Shown: positions 27,443 through 36,526, numbered from the stretch's first letter. The stretch: 64,000 bases of DNA from CAVQUE01 sp046290435 (GCA_046290435.1 JBKAGO010000036.1:1-64000), one strand, 5' to 3'. Notes: generated by a model from the letters alone, not told the origin. Program-made: numbers and translations.

Positions 27443-27679
27443 ATGACCGTCAGCGCATATGTCCTGATCCAGATCGAGATGGGCAAGGCCGCCGAGGTCG
27501 CCGGCCGCATCCGGGCCATCGACGGTGTCGACAGCGCCGAGATCGCCACCGGCCCCTACGACGTCATCGCCCGGACCAGTGCGCCCACGATGGACGACCT
27601 CGGCCGTATGGTCGTCGGCCAGATCGAGATGGTCGAGGGCATCACCCGCACCCTCACCTGCCCGGTCATCAATCTGTGA
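27443..27679 (+). CDS. Stand-alone Lrp/AsnC ligand-binding (RAM) domain protein
   Basis: 78 residues, MTVSAYVLIQIEMGKAAEVAG. This is the C-terminal effector domain of Lrp/AsnC regulators without a DNA-binding domain; GPYDVIARTSAPTMDDLGRMVV matches the family closely. Such proteins form alpha-beta barrels that bind amino acids and may control partner enzymes. GGGGAGG lies about 6 bases before the ATG. Convergent with the membrane protein gene downstream. Ligand unknown. Confidence 0.88.
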   Translation: MTVSAYVLIQIEMGKAAEVAGRIRAIDGVDSAEIATGPYDVIARTSAPTMDDLGRMVVGQIEMVEGITRTLTCPVINL

Positions 27680-27707
27680 GCAGCACCCCGCCGCGCTGCG
27701 CCACCGA

Positions 27708-28088
27708 TCAGCCGGGGCGCAGGATGAAGGCGCGGATGCCGAGACCCATCAGGAAGTACCCGCCACCTGCATAGAGCAGGTATTTGTAGGGCTCCATCTG
27801 CTGGCGGTAGCTGTAGACGATGCCGATGGCGACGATCATCGAGAACCCGTAGAGCAGGTGGAAGTCGTCGGGCTCGAGGTTCTCCTGCTGCAGGATCACC
27901 ACGCCGATGATGGCCTGGGCGAACACCAGCAGCTGCGCCACGCCGGTGAACCACCACAGCGCACGGCGACGCAGCGGCTCCTGGTAGTGCGCGGCGAGCG
28001 CCCACGTCGCGGCTGCGGCGTTGGCGAACACCAACGCCCAGCCGACGATCTCGTGGCTGTCGCGCAGCGCCGTCGCTGCGCCGACCAT
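27708..28088 (-). CDS. Small integral membrane protein, unknown
   Basis: 126 residues with four likely membrane helices: about 12-32 (EIVGWALVFANAAAATWALAA), 44-64 (ALWWFTGVAQLLVFAQAIIG), 78-94 (FHLLYGFSMIVAIGIVYS) and 105-122 (LLYAGGGYFLMGLGIRAFI). The pattern of short loops, with Gln/Glu in QQENLEPDDFHLLYGF, resembles small heme-binding or cytochrome-associated membrane proteins, but no sure family is recognised. Six bases downstream of the monooxygenase-fold gene and probably co-transcribed. Confidence 0.75.
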   Translation of the reverse strand: MVGAATALRDSHEIVGWALVFANAAAATWALAAHYQEPLRRRALWWFTGVAQLLVFAQAIIGVVILQQENLEPDDFHLLYGFSMIVAIGIVYSYRQQMEPYKYLLYAGGGYFLMGLGIRAFILRPG

Positions 28089-28093
28089 GGGGC

Positions 28094-28477
28094 TCAGTCC
28101 GCGCCGCCCGTCGACGCGACCTGTACCTCGTAGCTCCAGAGCTCGGCGGTCAGACCCATGGGGCTGGGCCGCTCGCCGCCCTCTCCCCCGCCGGGCCCAC
28201 CCGGGCCGCCGTGACCTGCAGGCGGGCCTTCACCAGCGGCCGGGGTCTTGTGGCCCTCACCGAACGACGGCGACGCCCTCCAGGCCTCGAAGCTGTCCTC
28301 GTCGGCCCAGCGCGTGACGACGAGCCACTGGGTGCGGTCATCGGTGGGGCGCAGCAGTTCGAAGCCCTCGAACCCCGGAGCGCCGTCGACGGAGCCGACA
28401 CGGGCGGCGAACCGAGAGGCGACCTCGGGACCCATCTCGGCGGGAACGGTGATGGCGTTGATCTTGATCACGGTCAT
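28094..28477 (-). CDS. Antibiotic-biosynthesis-monooxygenase (ABM) fold protein
   Basis: 127 residues. The ABM ferredoxin-like fold is seen in VIKINAITVPAEMGPEVASRFAARV, then DGAPGFEGFELLRPTDDRTQWLVVTRWADEDSFEAW, the usual arrangement of heme-degrading HmoB/MhuD-like and related proteins. A Gly/Pro/His-rich insertion (residues 75-105) is followed by a C-terminal beta strand. It could act in heme iron release or as a small oxygenase; substrate unknown. Probably in an operon with the small membrane protein. Confidence 0.85.
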   Translation of the reverse strand: MTVIKINAITVPAEMGPEVASRFAARVGSVDGAPGFEGFELLRPTDDRTQWLVVTRWADEDSFEAWRASPSFGEGHKTPAAGEGPPAGHGGPGGPGGGEGGERPSPMGLTAELWSYEVQVASTGGAD

Positions 28478-28571
28478 GCGCCCCATCCTGGCCCATCGAG
28501 AGCCCCTTGCCCACGTCATCGCCCGAGGATCGCCACGTCGGGAATCGACGTCCCCGACCTCGCCGAGCGCC

Positions 28572-29321
28572 TCAGGCGCCCCTGACGTGCTCCTGCAGCC
28601 ATTGCGACCGCCAGCGGGCCACTTCGACGTTGGACGGGCTCGAGCCCAGCTGTTCCCAGTAGTCGGCGGCGTCATCGAGCACGACCGAGGCTGACCTGTA
28701 GAGCGCAGCGAGATCGTCGATCCCGTAGCCGCTGGCGATGGCCTCCGCTGCTCGATGCAGCGCAGCGGCGCGCCGGTCGTTGTCGTCGACGTGCGGTTTC
28801 GGACCGCGGGTGCTCACGGCCAACAACGCTGCAGGGTCGGCGATCGGCGCGCCGGGCGCGGCGAACTCCCAGTCGATGAGCGCAACCGGTTCCCCCGAGC
28901 GGTACACCACGTTCGCGTAGCCGCCATCGCCGTGGGTCCAGGTCGGCCCCGCCAGCGGCAGCGGGCGAAGCGGTTCCAGCCCGGGCGGCGGCGCGAAGTC
29001 GGCCGTTGCCTCGTGCAGTCGGCGGAGCAGCCGCGCGAGTTCCCCCAGCGCCGTTGCGTTCGCAGCGTCGTCCTCCTGCCACGGCGGGTTGGCGAACGTC
29101 TCGCCCTCGACGAACGACACCATGTGGTGACCGTCGTCGACGCCGAGGAAACGGGGAGCCTGGTCGAAGCCCACCTCCTCGAGATGCACGAGCAGCGCCG
29201 CCATGAGCTCCGACCCCGCCCCGGTCGGCCGATGGACCGCCGAACCCCGCCGAAGCACCGGAGGTCCCGGGCGCTCGTCGCCGGACAACACGATGGCAGG
29301 CTCGTCCACCAGCGCGAGCAT
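28572..29321 (-). CDS. Aminoglycoside-phosphotransferase-fold kinase
   Basis: 249 residues. APH/choline-kinase fold: catalytic loop THGDGGYANVVY (HGDxxxxN) near residue 130 and the metal-binding LIDWEFAAPG after it. Glycine-rich N-lobe is short. The family phosphorylates antibiotics, choline, sugars or other small molecules; nothing in the sequence points to a specific substrate, so antibiotic resistance should not be assumed. ATG at 29321. A small remnant of the dispersed repeat (GCTGCGCAGCCCGCCGG) lies just upstream at about 29340. Confidence 0.85.
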   Translation of the reverse strand: MLALVDEPAIVLSGDERPGPPVLRRGSAVHRPTGAGSELMAALLVHLEEVGFDQAPRFLGVDDGHHMVSFVEGETFANPPWQEDDAANATALGELARLLRRLHEATADFAPPPGLEPLRPLPLAGPTWTHGDGGYANVVYRSGEPVALIDWEFAAPGAPIADPAALLAVSTRGPKPHVDDNDRRAAALHRAAEAIASGYGIDDLAALYRSASVVLDDAADYWEQLGSSPSNVEVARWRSQWLQEHVRGA

Positions 29322-29394
29322 AGGTTGACACCCACCGACCGCTGCGCAGCCCGCCGGTGTGTCGGTGGACCGACTCGCGCATGGCGAACAGGTA

Positions 29395-30366
29395 TCAATC
29401 GGACTTCGGTGCGGCGCTGCCTTCGGCGACGCTCACCTCCGGGGGGCCTGGGGCGCCCTCACCGCGTGCCGAGGCCGCCGCGAACGCCTGCGCGATGCGG
29501 GTGGCAGCCGCCAGGACACCTTCTCCTGCATCGGCGCGATGTGTCGCCACCCACTCGACGGTGATGTCGGGGCCGGCGAGAGGCGCGATCGCCACCGTCC
29601 GATGCGGTCGGTTCCACGTGAGCACCAGCGACGGCTGGATCGTCACCCCACCGCCGCTGCCGACGACGCGCAGCAGCATCTCCAACGACTGGATCTGCAC
29701 CACCGTCGTCGGGACGACGCCGGCGGCCAGGAAGAATTCATGGAACTCGAAACCGCGTGATGGCCGGTAGTCGGAGGTGAGGAACGTCTCCGCGTACAGC
29801 GCCTGGGGCGTCACCGGCCCGCCGGTCGCGAACCGGCTGTCAGCAGGGACAGCTGCGACGAGCCTGTCACGGGCGAGCGGAACATGGTGCAGTCCGGTCG
29901 GTCGCTTCGGCCATGGAGCGACCACGAGGTCGGCGGCACCGGTCCGCAATGCATCGAGGAGGTGATCGTCGCTGAAACGCAAGAGCTCCACCCGCACGCG
30001 TCCGTCGACCGGCGTGAAGGTGTCGAGGAGCCAACCCGCAGTGTCGTAGAAGCCCACGGCGACGCGCACCCGCTCCAGCTCGCCGCTGCCAATCCAGCGG
30101 GCCGCCAGGAGCGCACGGTTGATCTGCTCTTCGATGTCGACTGCGCTCTGCGCGAGATGGTTCCCGGCCGGCGTGAGCCGGATGGTGCGTCCGGTCGCCA
30201 CGCTGAGCTTCGTTCCCGCTCTTCGCTCGGCCTCGGCGAGCCGGTGGCTGGCGGCAGATGGGCTGAGGTGCAGTGATCTCGCGGCATCACCCAGACGGCC
30301 GAATTCCCGGATCGCGGCGAGGAGCTGCAGATGCGAACGGTCCAACACATGCACAGTTTGCATCAT
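29395..30366 (-). CDS. LysR-family transcriptional regulator
   Basis: 323 residues. N-terminal winged helix (residues 8-66): LQLLAAIREFGRLGDAARSLHLSPSAASHRLAEAERRAG, a standard LysR HTH. The C-terminal substrate-binding domain follows (VAVGFYDTAGWLLDTF, ADLVVAPWPKRPTG). Its sequence resembles MetR-like members. ATG at 30366 or 30363. Divergent from the EamA exporter gene, the usual arrangement for a LysR protein that controls its neighbour. The tail is low-complexity. Confidence 0.92.
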   Translation of the reverse strand: MMQTVHVLDRSHLQLLAAIREFGRLGDAARSLHLSPSAASHRLAEAERRAGTKLSVATGRTIRLTPAGNHLAQSAVDIEEQINRALLAARWIGSGELERVRVAVGFYDTAGWLLDTFTPVDGRVRVELLRFSDDHLLDALRTGAADLVVAPWPKRPTGLHHVPLARDRLVAAVPADSRFATGGPVTPQALYAETFLTSDYRPSRGFEFHEFFLAAGVVPTTVVQIQSLEMLLRVVGSGGGVTIQPSLVLTWNRPHRTVAIAPLAGPDITVEWVATHRADAGEGVLAAATRIAQAFAAASARGEGAPGPPEVSVAEGSAAPKSD

Positions 30367-30384
30367 CGAGCGCTCAAAGATGCG

Positions 30385-31353
30385 ATGGACGAAACTGCGG
30401 GGCGCCTGGATACTCCAGAGGTGCACCTCGACGTCCTCCCCCGCCATCTCTCCGCTCATCGACCACTCCCCGCATCTCCGGCTCGAGGACTGCAGCGGCG
30501 ATCCACCGCAGCGGTGGTCGCATCCGCCATCGGGTTCGGCTTCAGCCCGCTGCTGGCCACCCGCGCGTTCGCTGCAGGTATCGATCCCGTGGCAGCGTCC
30601 TTCCTCCGCATCGCAGTGCTGCTCGTCGTCCTCGCGCCATGGGCACCCCGCCTGCGCGGCTGGCGACGCGAGTCGGCGATCGTCTTCGGGGGAGGTGCTG
30701 TCAGCATGCTCGGATTCGCCGGGTACTTCCTGGCTCTCGACGCTGCCCCCGTCGCCGCCGCGACCGTGGTCTATTACACCTACCCGCTGGTGGTGCTCGT
30801 GTTGTCGGCCATCGTGTGGAAACGGCCCATGCGGCGATGCGAGGTCGCGCTCGCCGCAACGATCCTGGCCGGGGTGGTCCTCTGTGTCGGGCCCACCGGG
30901 GTGACCGGACCGGTCCTCGTCGCATTGCTTCCAGCAGTCGCCGCACCGGTCGGTTGGGCCCTCTACCTGCTCGTGCTCAGCGGCCCGGCTGCCCACATGC
31001 CGACGGCGCCGAAGATTCTCGCTGGTGCTGCCGGTGGCGTCACCGCGCTGCTGCCCTTCACGCTGGCACGCACCGGTGGGCACATCGCACCGTTCACCCT
31101 CGAGGCCGTCGGCGCGGTCGGACTCCTCACACTCTGCACCTTGGCCATCCCGGCCGTGCTCGTCACCTGGGGCGCGCCGGGGGCGGGCGATCGAGCGACT
31201 GCGATGATCGGCAGCCTCGAGTTCGTCGTTGCACTCGCCGTGAGTTGGGTGCTGATGGGCGACTCACTCGGCCCGACGCAGTTGCTCGGCGCCGGCCTGG
31301 TGTGTGCCGCCGTGGGTATCGCCTCCCGACGACGTAACCCGCAACGACCGTGA
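30385..31353 (+). CDS. EamA/DMT-superfamily transporter
   Basis: 322 residues. About ten membrane helices and two EamA repeats. Examples are FLRIAVLLVVLAPWAP, YYTYPLVVLVLSAIVWKRP, the PLVVLVLS segment typical of the first repeat, and IGSLEFVVALAVSWVLMGDSLGPTQLLGAGLVC of the second repeat. Usually exports amino acids or metabolites. The start is uncertain: ATG 30385 avoids overlap with the divergent LysR gene; in-frame starts exist at 30331 and at GTG 30421. Confidence 0.88.
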   Translation: MDETAGRLDTPEVHLDVLPRHLSAHRPLPASPARGLQRRSTAAVVASAIGFGFSPLLATRAFAAGIDPVAASFLRIAVLLVVLAPWAPRLRGWRRESAIVFGGGAVSMLGFAGYFLALDAAPVAAATVVYYTYPLVVLVLSAIVWKRPMRRCEVALAATILAGVVLCVGPTGVTGPVLVALLPAVAAPVGWALYLLVLSGPAAHMPTAPKILAGAAGGVTALLPFTLARTGGHIAPFTLEAVGAVGLLTLCTLAIPAVLVTWGAPGAGDRATAMIGSLEFVVALAVSWVLMGDSLGPTQLLGAGLVCAAVGIASRRRNPQRP

Positions 31354-31369
31354 GCCGACCGAGCGCACA

Positions 31370-31699
31370 GGGTCCAGGCGCGAGCCCGCCGGAGACGAGC
31401 CGGCCCAGAAAAGAGCGGCAGCCCACAAGGCAGATCAACCCCGGGTCAGCCCACAGGGCCGACCGGCCCGGGCCAGTCCACCAGGCCGACCGGCCCGGGC
31501 GGCACCCGTCGGCGCTCCGCGCCGCACCCGAGACGGCCGACGCACCCCGGCGGGTCACTTGGGCACCCCCTCGGCCGTCTCGGCACGACGCCGCTGCTGC
31601 GCAGCCCGCCGACACAACCCGGCGACGTGCATCGCGGAAACAGAGCGAGACGTCCACCAACGCAGGATCCCGGCGCGAGCCCGCCGGAGACGAGCCGGG
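31370..31699. repeat. Dispersed ~240-bp repeat, reverse-orientation copy
   Basis: Carries CCCGAGACGGCCGACGCACC ... CTCGGCCGTCTCGG, GCTGCTGCGCAGCCCGCCG and two copies of the end GCGAGCCCGCCGGAGACGAG (about 31381 and 31676). Between them is a short repeat of CACAGGGCCGACCGGCCCGG type (31450-31500). It ends exactly at the stop of the PIG-L gene. No gene is seen between 31354 and 31699. Confidence 0.78.
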
Positions 31700-32491
31700 T
31701 CAGGAAAACAGATCTGCGCCGAATGCTCCGCCGGCACGCGGCCGGGTGGGGTCGACGAACCATTCGGTGCCGAAGGCGCCGGCGAAGACGTCGTCGGGCA
31801 TGGCCAGGAAGAAGGCGTCGGGGGCGATCTGGCTGGCGTGGGCAGCCATGGCGGCCCGCTTCGTGGCCACGTGGGCGCTGACGTCCACGGCGTGGGTGAT
31901 GTCGTCTTCGGGCATGCCGAAGGTGTTCATGTCCATGGGGTCGTCGTCGGGGTCGATCTCGCCGCGCATGTCGGGGTTCTCGGCCATCTGGGCGAGGATC
32001 CGGGTGCGGTTCATGGTGGCCCAGTAGACCCGCTCGACGCCGGCGAGCTCGGCGGCGCGGGTGCCGACCCGGTTGACCTGGATGTGGTCGGGGTGGCCGT
32101 ATCCGCCGTGCTCGTCGTACACCGTCAACACGTCCACCGACTCGTCACGCAGGATCGCCGCCAGGCGCTCTGCGGCCTCATCGACGTCGGCAGCCCAGAA
32201 CGAGCCGTCGGCGTGGTTGGTGGGCTCGCCCATCATCCCGGAGTCGACGTAACCGAGGAACTCGACGCGAGACGCGCCCAGGATCTCGGCGGCGGCGTGG
32301 GTCTCTCGGACACGGCGCTCCCAGAGCTGCTCGTCGGGTCCGAGCACTCCGGGCACGGGTTCGCCGTGCTCGCCCCGGGTGGCGACGACCAGGATGACCC
32401 GGTGGCCGGCATCGGCAGCGGCACGCATGGTGCCCCCGGTGGCGATGGCCTCGTCGTCGGGATGGGCGTGAAAACAGCAGAGCGTGGCCAT
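31700..32491 (-). CDS. PIG-L family deacetylase (LmbE/MshB-like)
   Basis: 263 residues. Zinc-dependent N-deacetylase fold: FHAHPDDEAIATGG gives the HPDD zinc/catalytic motif at residues 10-13 and HGGYGHPDHIQVNR gives the HxxH zinc ligand and base. In Actinobacteria this family includes MshB (mycothiol synthesis) and Mca (mycothiol S-conjugate amidase). The length and GYGHPDH motif fit either. No other mycothiol gene is in the window. TAGCCT lies six bases before the ATG, suggesting a leaderless mRNA. Confidence 0.9.
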   Translation of the reverse strand: MATLCCFHAHPDDEAIATGGTMRAAADAGHRVILVVATRGEHGEPVPGVLGPDEQLWERRVRETHAAAEILGASRVEFLGYVDSGMMGEPTNHADGSFWAADVDEAAERLAAILRDESVDVLTVYDEHGGYGHPDHIQVNRVGTRAAELAGVERVYWATMNRTRILAQMAENPDMRGEIDPDDDPMDMNTFGMPEDDITHAVDVSAHVATKRAAMAAHASQIAPDAFFLAMPDDVFAGAFGTEWFVDPTRPRAGGAFGADLFS

Positions 32492-32543
32492 CGTCCGAGG
32501 CTACGGGTTCGCAGCGACGGGACGCGCGATCGGTTGCGCCGGG

Positions 32544-33683
32544 TCAGGCGATGGCGCCCGAGGCCCGCAGCGCGGCGATCTCGTCGTCGCCGAAGCCGGC
32601 GTCGCGCAACACGTCGTCGCTGTGCTGGCCGGCGTGCGGCGGCGGACCGGCGATCTCGCCGGGCGTGCGACTGAAGCGCGGCGCCGGCGCCGGCTGGGCC
32701 ACACCTGCGACCTCGACGAAGGTCTGCCGTTGCGCGTTGTGCGGATGCGCGACCGCCTCGTCCATCGACAACACCGGGGCGAAGCAGACGTCGGTGCCCT
32801 CCATCAGCTCGCACCACTCGTCGCGAGTCTTGGTGGCGAACGCCGCCGCGAACTTCTCCTTCATGGCGGGCCACTCGGCCCGGGTGTTCTGGGGCGGCAG
32901 GTCTGTGTCGCCGAGGCCGGTGATGCGCATGAGCTCGGCGTAGAACTGTGGCTCGATCGAGCCGATGGACACGTACTGGCCATCGCTGCACTCGTACACG
33001 TCGTAGAACGGGGCGCCGGTGTCCAACATGTTGGTGCCGCGTTCGCCCCAGATGCCCATGGCGTTGAACGAGTGCACCATGGTGGCCAGCAGGGCCGCGC
33101 CGTCGGTCATCGCCGCGTCGATGACCTGGCCCTGACCGCTGCGGGCGGTCTCGACGAGCGCTGCGCACACGCCGAGGGCCATCAACATGCCGCCGCCACC
33201 GAAGTCACCGATGAGGTTGATGGGAGGGACGGGTTTCTCGCCGGCCCGACCGATGCTGCCGAGTACGCCGGCCAGCGCGATGTAGTTGATGTCGTGACCG
33301 GCCATCGACGCGTACGGCCCGTCCTGTCCCCAGCCGGTCATGCGGCCGTAGACGAGCCGGGGGTTGACTGCGTGGCAGTCGTCGGGGCCGATACCGAGCC
33401 GTTCGGCGACGCCGGGCCGGAAGCCCTCGATCAGCACGTCGGCGGTCTCGACGAGGCGCAACACCGTGGCCACACCCTCGGGCGACTTCAGGTCGACACC
33501 AACCGACCGGCGGCCTCGGTTCAACAGATCGAGGCTGGGCCCCTCGGGCGGCGCCGCCGGGACCGACCCGGCACGGTCGACGCGGATCACGTCGGCGCCG
33601 AGGTCGGCCAGCGCCATGGCTGCGAACGGCCCCGGGCCGATACCGGCGATCTCGATGACCTTGATTCCTTGCAGTGGCCCCAT
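32544..33683 (-). CDS. CaiB/BaiF CoA-transferase-fold, alpha-methylacyl-CoA racemase-like
   Basis: 379 residues. Family III CoA-transferase fold: GIKVIEIAGIGPGPFAAMALADLGADVIRVDR at the N-terminus, NRGRRSVGVDLKSPEG, then GHDINYIALAG and NLIGDFGGGGM. The His and Asp in those two motifs match the catalytic pair of mycobacterial alpha-methylacyl-CoA racemase. Racemase activity lets branched fatty acids and sterol side chains enter beta-oxidation. Lies 70 bases after the alpha/beta hydrolase gene. Confidence 0.9.
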   Translation of the reverse strand: MGPLQGIKVIEIAGIGPGPFAAMALADLGADVIRVDRAGSVPAAPPEGPSLDLLNRGRRSVGVDLKSPEGVATVLRLVETADVLIEGFRPGVAERLGIGPDDCHAVNPRLVYGRMTGWGQDGPYASMAGHDINYIALAGVLGSIGRAGEKPVPPINLIGDFGGGGMLMALGVCAALVETARSGQGQVIDAAMTDGAALLATMVHSFNAMGIWGERGTNMLDTGAPFYDVYECSDGQYVSIGSIEPQFYAELMRITGLGDTDLPPQNTRAEWPAMKEKFAAAFATKTRDEWCELMEGTDVCFAPVLSMDEAVAHPHNAQRQTFVEVAGVAQPAPAPRFSRTPGEIAGPPPHAGQHSDDVLRDAGFGDDEIAALRASGAIA

Positions 33684-33753
33684 TGGGTGATCTCCCGTTT
33701 CGTTCTCGAAGGTTGGTGGTCCGGCGAGAGCCCGACCACCGGCAATGGATGGG

Positions 33754-34641
33754 TCAGGTACCGGCCCGCACGACCAGTCGGGTGACCGCCTCGATGAGCG
33801 GCGCCCAGTAGTGCGGGGGCAGATCGTGAGCCATGGCGTCGAGCAGCAGCAGCTCGGCCCCGTCGATCAGCTCGGCGAGACGCTCGCCGCCGCTGGGAGC
33901 GATGAGCGGATCGGCTGTGCCGTGCACCACCAGCGTGGGCACGTCGAGGCCCCGCAGTTGGGCTTCGCGGTCGGGTTCGGCGAACAAGGCAGCGAGCTGA
34001 CGGCTGGTGCCGTCGGGGGTGCGGGCCCGATCGTATGCGGCGCCGAAGTACTCGGCCGCCCAGTCGAGGTCGTAGTACTCGGGGGTGGCCCACGCGCGGC
34101 GGGTCGCGACATCGAAGGCGATCGCAGCGTCGCGGTCGGCGCCGTCGGGCCCTGGAGCGAGCAACGCGGCGAGCGCCTCGGGCGTCGGCAACCCGACGTC
34201 GGGGGCACCGCTGGTGGAGCTGAGAAGGGTGAGGCTGGCGACGCGATCGCGGTGATCGACCGCGAGGACCTGGGCGATCATCCCGCCGAGGGAGGTGCCG
34301 AGCACATGGGCGCTGTCGATACCGAGATGGTCGAGGACGGCCACCACGTCGCCGGCCATGTCGGCGAAACGATACGGCGGCGGTGGCGCGGTGCCGGCCA
34401 TCAGCGCCGCCGTGTCGACCGGCGGGGCATCGACCTGCGACGACAGGCCACAGTCGCGGTTGTCGACGCGAATGACCCGGAAGTAGCGGTCGACCAGGCC
34501 CTGGACGAACTCGTCCTCGTAGAAGATGAGCTGCGCCCCGAGACCGGGGATCAACACGATGGGCGGATCGCCCTCGTCACCGGCGACGTCGTAGGCGATC
34601 TGCAGCTGGCCCGAGGGCGCAGTGGCCGGCGAGGAACTCAC
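33754..34641 (-). CDS. Alpha/beta hydrolase
   Basis: 295 residues. Complete triad: nucleophile elbow VLGTSLGGMIAQ (Ser near 108), acid in VVHGTADPLIAP and His in LLDAMAHDLPPHYW. The oxyanion region is IVLIPGLGAQLIFYEDEF, and VIRVDNRDCGLSS resembles actinobacterial aclacinomycin methylesterase RdmC-like hydrolases. The GTG start at 34641 overlaps the stop of the PH/SHOCT gene (GTGA). Substrate unknown. Confidence 0.9.
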   Translation of the reverse strand: MSSSPATAPSGQLQIAYDVAGDEGDPPIVLIPGLGAQLIFYEDEFVQGLVDRYFRVIRVDNRDCGLSSQVDAPPVDTAALMAGTAPPPPYRFADMAGDVVAVLDHLGIDSAHVLGTSLGGMIAQVLAVDHRDRVASLTLLSSTSGAPDVGLPTPEALAALLAPGPDGADRDAAIAFDVATRRAWATPEYYDLDWAAEYFGAAYDRARTPDGTSRQLAALFAEPDREAQLRGLDVPTLVVHGTADPLIAPSGGERLAELIDGAELLLLDAMAHDLPPHYWAPLIEAVTRLVVRAGT

Positions 34642-35291
34642 ATCCGGTCGAGGAGGTCGCGCTTCTTGGCCTCGAACTCGGCGTCGCTGATGGCGCCCTT
34701 GCGCCGGAGCTCGTCGAGTTGTTCGATCTGCTGGGGGATCGACGCTGACGCTGCCGCGCTGTTGGCGCTCATCGCATCGGCGGTTGCCTGGCCCATCCGC
34801 TGGTAGTCCCGATGCTCGAGCCGCTCCATCGCCCGGTACACCTCCTGCTGGACCAGGTTGGGCTTGCGAATGGCGTAGAAGGTCTGGCGGCCGGCCTCGC
34901 CCGCGGACTCCACGCCGAGGTCGCCGGCACCGAGCACCCGCTCGAAGACCGTCTGGTTGAAGAACACCGTGTTGATGCGGTCGAGGGGGATCTCGATGCC
35001 GCTCTTCGCGAAGACACCCGATCGGCTGATGACGCGCTCGCTCGTGACGACGAAGTTGTCGCTGATCCAGCTGATGTACTTCGACACGAAGTACCCGAGC
35101 GCTCCGAGGACACCGATGCCGGCCACGATGTTGAGGATCTGGTTGCCGACGATGAGCGCGAGGATCCCGAGGATCACGGCCACGGCGAGGATGGCCGACG
35201 CGGGCGCGATGCGCCACCAGTGGGGTCGCAGGTCGAGGATGATCTCCTCGCCCTGGTTCAGCAGCTTGGGCGGAAACGGCACGTCCGGCAT
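34638..35291 (-). CDS. Membrane PH-domain protein with SHOCT motif
   Basis: 217 residues. Two membrane helices near residues 30-50 and 53-73 (APASAILAVAVILGILALIV and LNIVAGIGVLGALGYFV) precede a bacterial PH-like domain (FVVTSERVISRSGVFAKSGIEIPLDRINTVFF, about 80-150). The C-terminus is a SHOCT motif (IEQLDELRRKGAISDAEFEAKKRDLL), common on actinobacterial membrane proteins. Function unknown; probably membrane or envelope homeostasis. Confidence 0.88.
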   Translation of the reverse strand: MPDVPFPPKLLNQGEEIILDLRPHWWRIAPASAILAVAVILGILALIVGNQILNIVAGIGVLGALGYFVSKYISWISDNFVVTSERVISRSGVFAKSGIEIPLDRINTVFFNQTVFERVLGAGDLGVESAGEAGRQTFYAIRKPNLVQQEVYRAMERLEHRDYQRMGQATADAMSANSAAASASIPQQIEQLDELRRKGAISDAEFEAKKRDLLDRM

Positions 35292-35414
35292 CGTAGTCCC
35301 CCACTGCGGCGCGAGCCTGCGAATGTCCGCCTGCGCAACCGCCTTCGTCGGAACCTGGAGATCTGGGGCTCCCCTGAGGACCCAGATCTCCAGATTTCGC
35401 AGGAGGACTCTCGG

Positions 35415-35759
35415 TCAGCCCCAGCCGAGCTCGTCGAGGCGGTCGTCGTCGATACCGAAATGGTGGGCGATCTCGTGGATCACCGTGACGGCGATCTGGT
35501 CGACGACCTCGTCGGGATCGGTCGATATCGCGCACAGCGGCCGGCGGTAGATCGTGACGCGGTCGGGCAGCACCATGCCGCCGTAGTCGCCGCGCTCGGT
35601 CAGCGGGACGCCCTCGTACAGGCCGAGGAGCCCGGGTTCGGGTGGATCGTCCTCGACGATCACCACCACGTTGTCCATGAGCACGGCGAGCTCGTCGGGG
35701 ATCTCGTCGAGGGCATCGGCGACGAGATCCTCGAACTCCTCGATCGGGATCTCCCTCAT
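35415..35759 (-). CDS. Small metallopeptidase-family protein (HExxH)
   Basis: 114 residues. Belongs to the short predicted zinc peptidases common in Actinobacteria (DUF1025 / metallopeptidase family). HEIAHHFGI gives HExxH plus an additional His-Asp region (GIDDDRLDELGWG); VTIYRRPL is the other family motif. The ATG at 35759 overlaps the rlmB stop (ATGA). Target unknown. The 123-base gap to the PH gene contains a short inverted repeat (GATCTGGGG ... CCCAGATC at 35361-35391), possibly a terminator. Confidence 0.87.
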   Translation of the reverse strand: MREIPIEEFEDLVADALDEIPDELAVLMDNVVVIVEDDPPEPGLLGLYEGVPLTERGDYGGMVLPDRVTIYRRPLCAISTDPDEVVDQIAVTVIHEIAHHFGIDDDRLDELGWG

Positions 35760-36526
35760 GTCGCCACCGGGCCCCGCCGCCGCACGAGCTCGTAGCAGGC
35801 CACCGCCGCAGCGGCGGCGACGTTGAGCGACTCGACCCCGGCTGCCAGCGGCAGCGACACCGTGCGGGTGCACAGCTCGCGGACCTCGGCCGACAGGCCG
35901 GTGGTCTCGTTGCCCAGGACCAGCGCGATGCGTGGGTCGAGTGGCGCATCGAAGAGCGTCTCGCCGCCGGCGTCGACTGCGACGACCTCGAAGCGGGCGT
36001 CGGCGAGCTGGTTGACGGCGTACTCGGCCCGGTCGACCCGCAGGATCGGGGCGGCGAATGCGACACCGGCGGAGGCCTTGATGGCCACCGGGCCGATCTC
36101 GGCGGTACCCGTGTCGGGCACGACGACGCCGTCGAGGCCGGCGGCGGTGGCGGTGCGCAGGATCATCCCGACATTGGCCGGATTGTGGATCTGATCGAGC
36201 ACCAGCACCGAGGTCGCATGGTTGCGCCCGGTGCGTTGTTCGAGGAACGCAGCGAGGGTGGCCATCTTGGGAGCGGTGATGTCGGCGACGACGCCCTGGT
36301 GGTGGCGGCCCGTGCGGGCGATGGCCGAGATGCGATGCTCGCTGGCGCGCTCGACGGTGACACCGCAGCGCCGCGCCGCGTCGAGGATCTCGGCGATGGT
36401 GTCGCCGCGGGCGCCGTCGGCGAGATGCACCCGGGCGACGGGTAGGCCCGACAGCAGGGCCTCGAGCACCGGTTTTCGACCGTGCACGGTGAGGTGGCGG
36501 GAGCGAGGTGAGGACATGAGTTCCAT
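35756..36526 (-). CDS. rlmB: TrmH/SpoU family 23S rRNA (guanosine-2'-O-)-methyltransferase
   Basis: 256 residues. SpoU knot methyltransferase: motif 1 LDQIHNPANVGMILRTATAAG, motif 2 LVLGNETTGLS, motif 3 ESLNVAAAAAVACYELVRR. An N-terminal L30e-like substrate-binding domain (HGRKPVLEALLSG ... HQGVVADI) fits RlmB, which methylates G2251 of 23S rRNA. The start may be ATG 36526 or ATG 36517; neither has a strong ribosome site. The specific target is by family resemblance. Confidence 0.9.
   Translation of the reverse strand: MELMSSPRSRHLTVHGRKPVLEALLSGLPVARVHLADGARGDTIAEILDAARRCGVTVERASEHRISAIARTGRHHQGVVADITAPKMATLAAFLEQRTGRNHATSVLVLDQIHNPANVGMILRTATAAGLDGVVVPDTGTAEIGPVAIKASAGVAFAAPILRVDRAEYAVNQLADARFEVVAVDAGGETLFDAPLDPRIALVLGNETTGLSAEVRELCTRTVSLPLAAGVESLNVAAAAAVACYELVRRRGPVAT

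Noticed and set aside
28572..29321. Antibiotic-resistance aminoglycoside kinase
   Set aside because: Only the general APH fold is visible. There is no resistance-gene context and no sequence hallmark of a known resistance enzyme.
30331..30384. Upstream start of the EamA gene at 30331
   Set aside because: It would overlap the start of the divergent LysR gene by 36 bases and adds non-membrane residues unlike the family.
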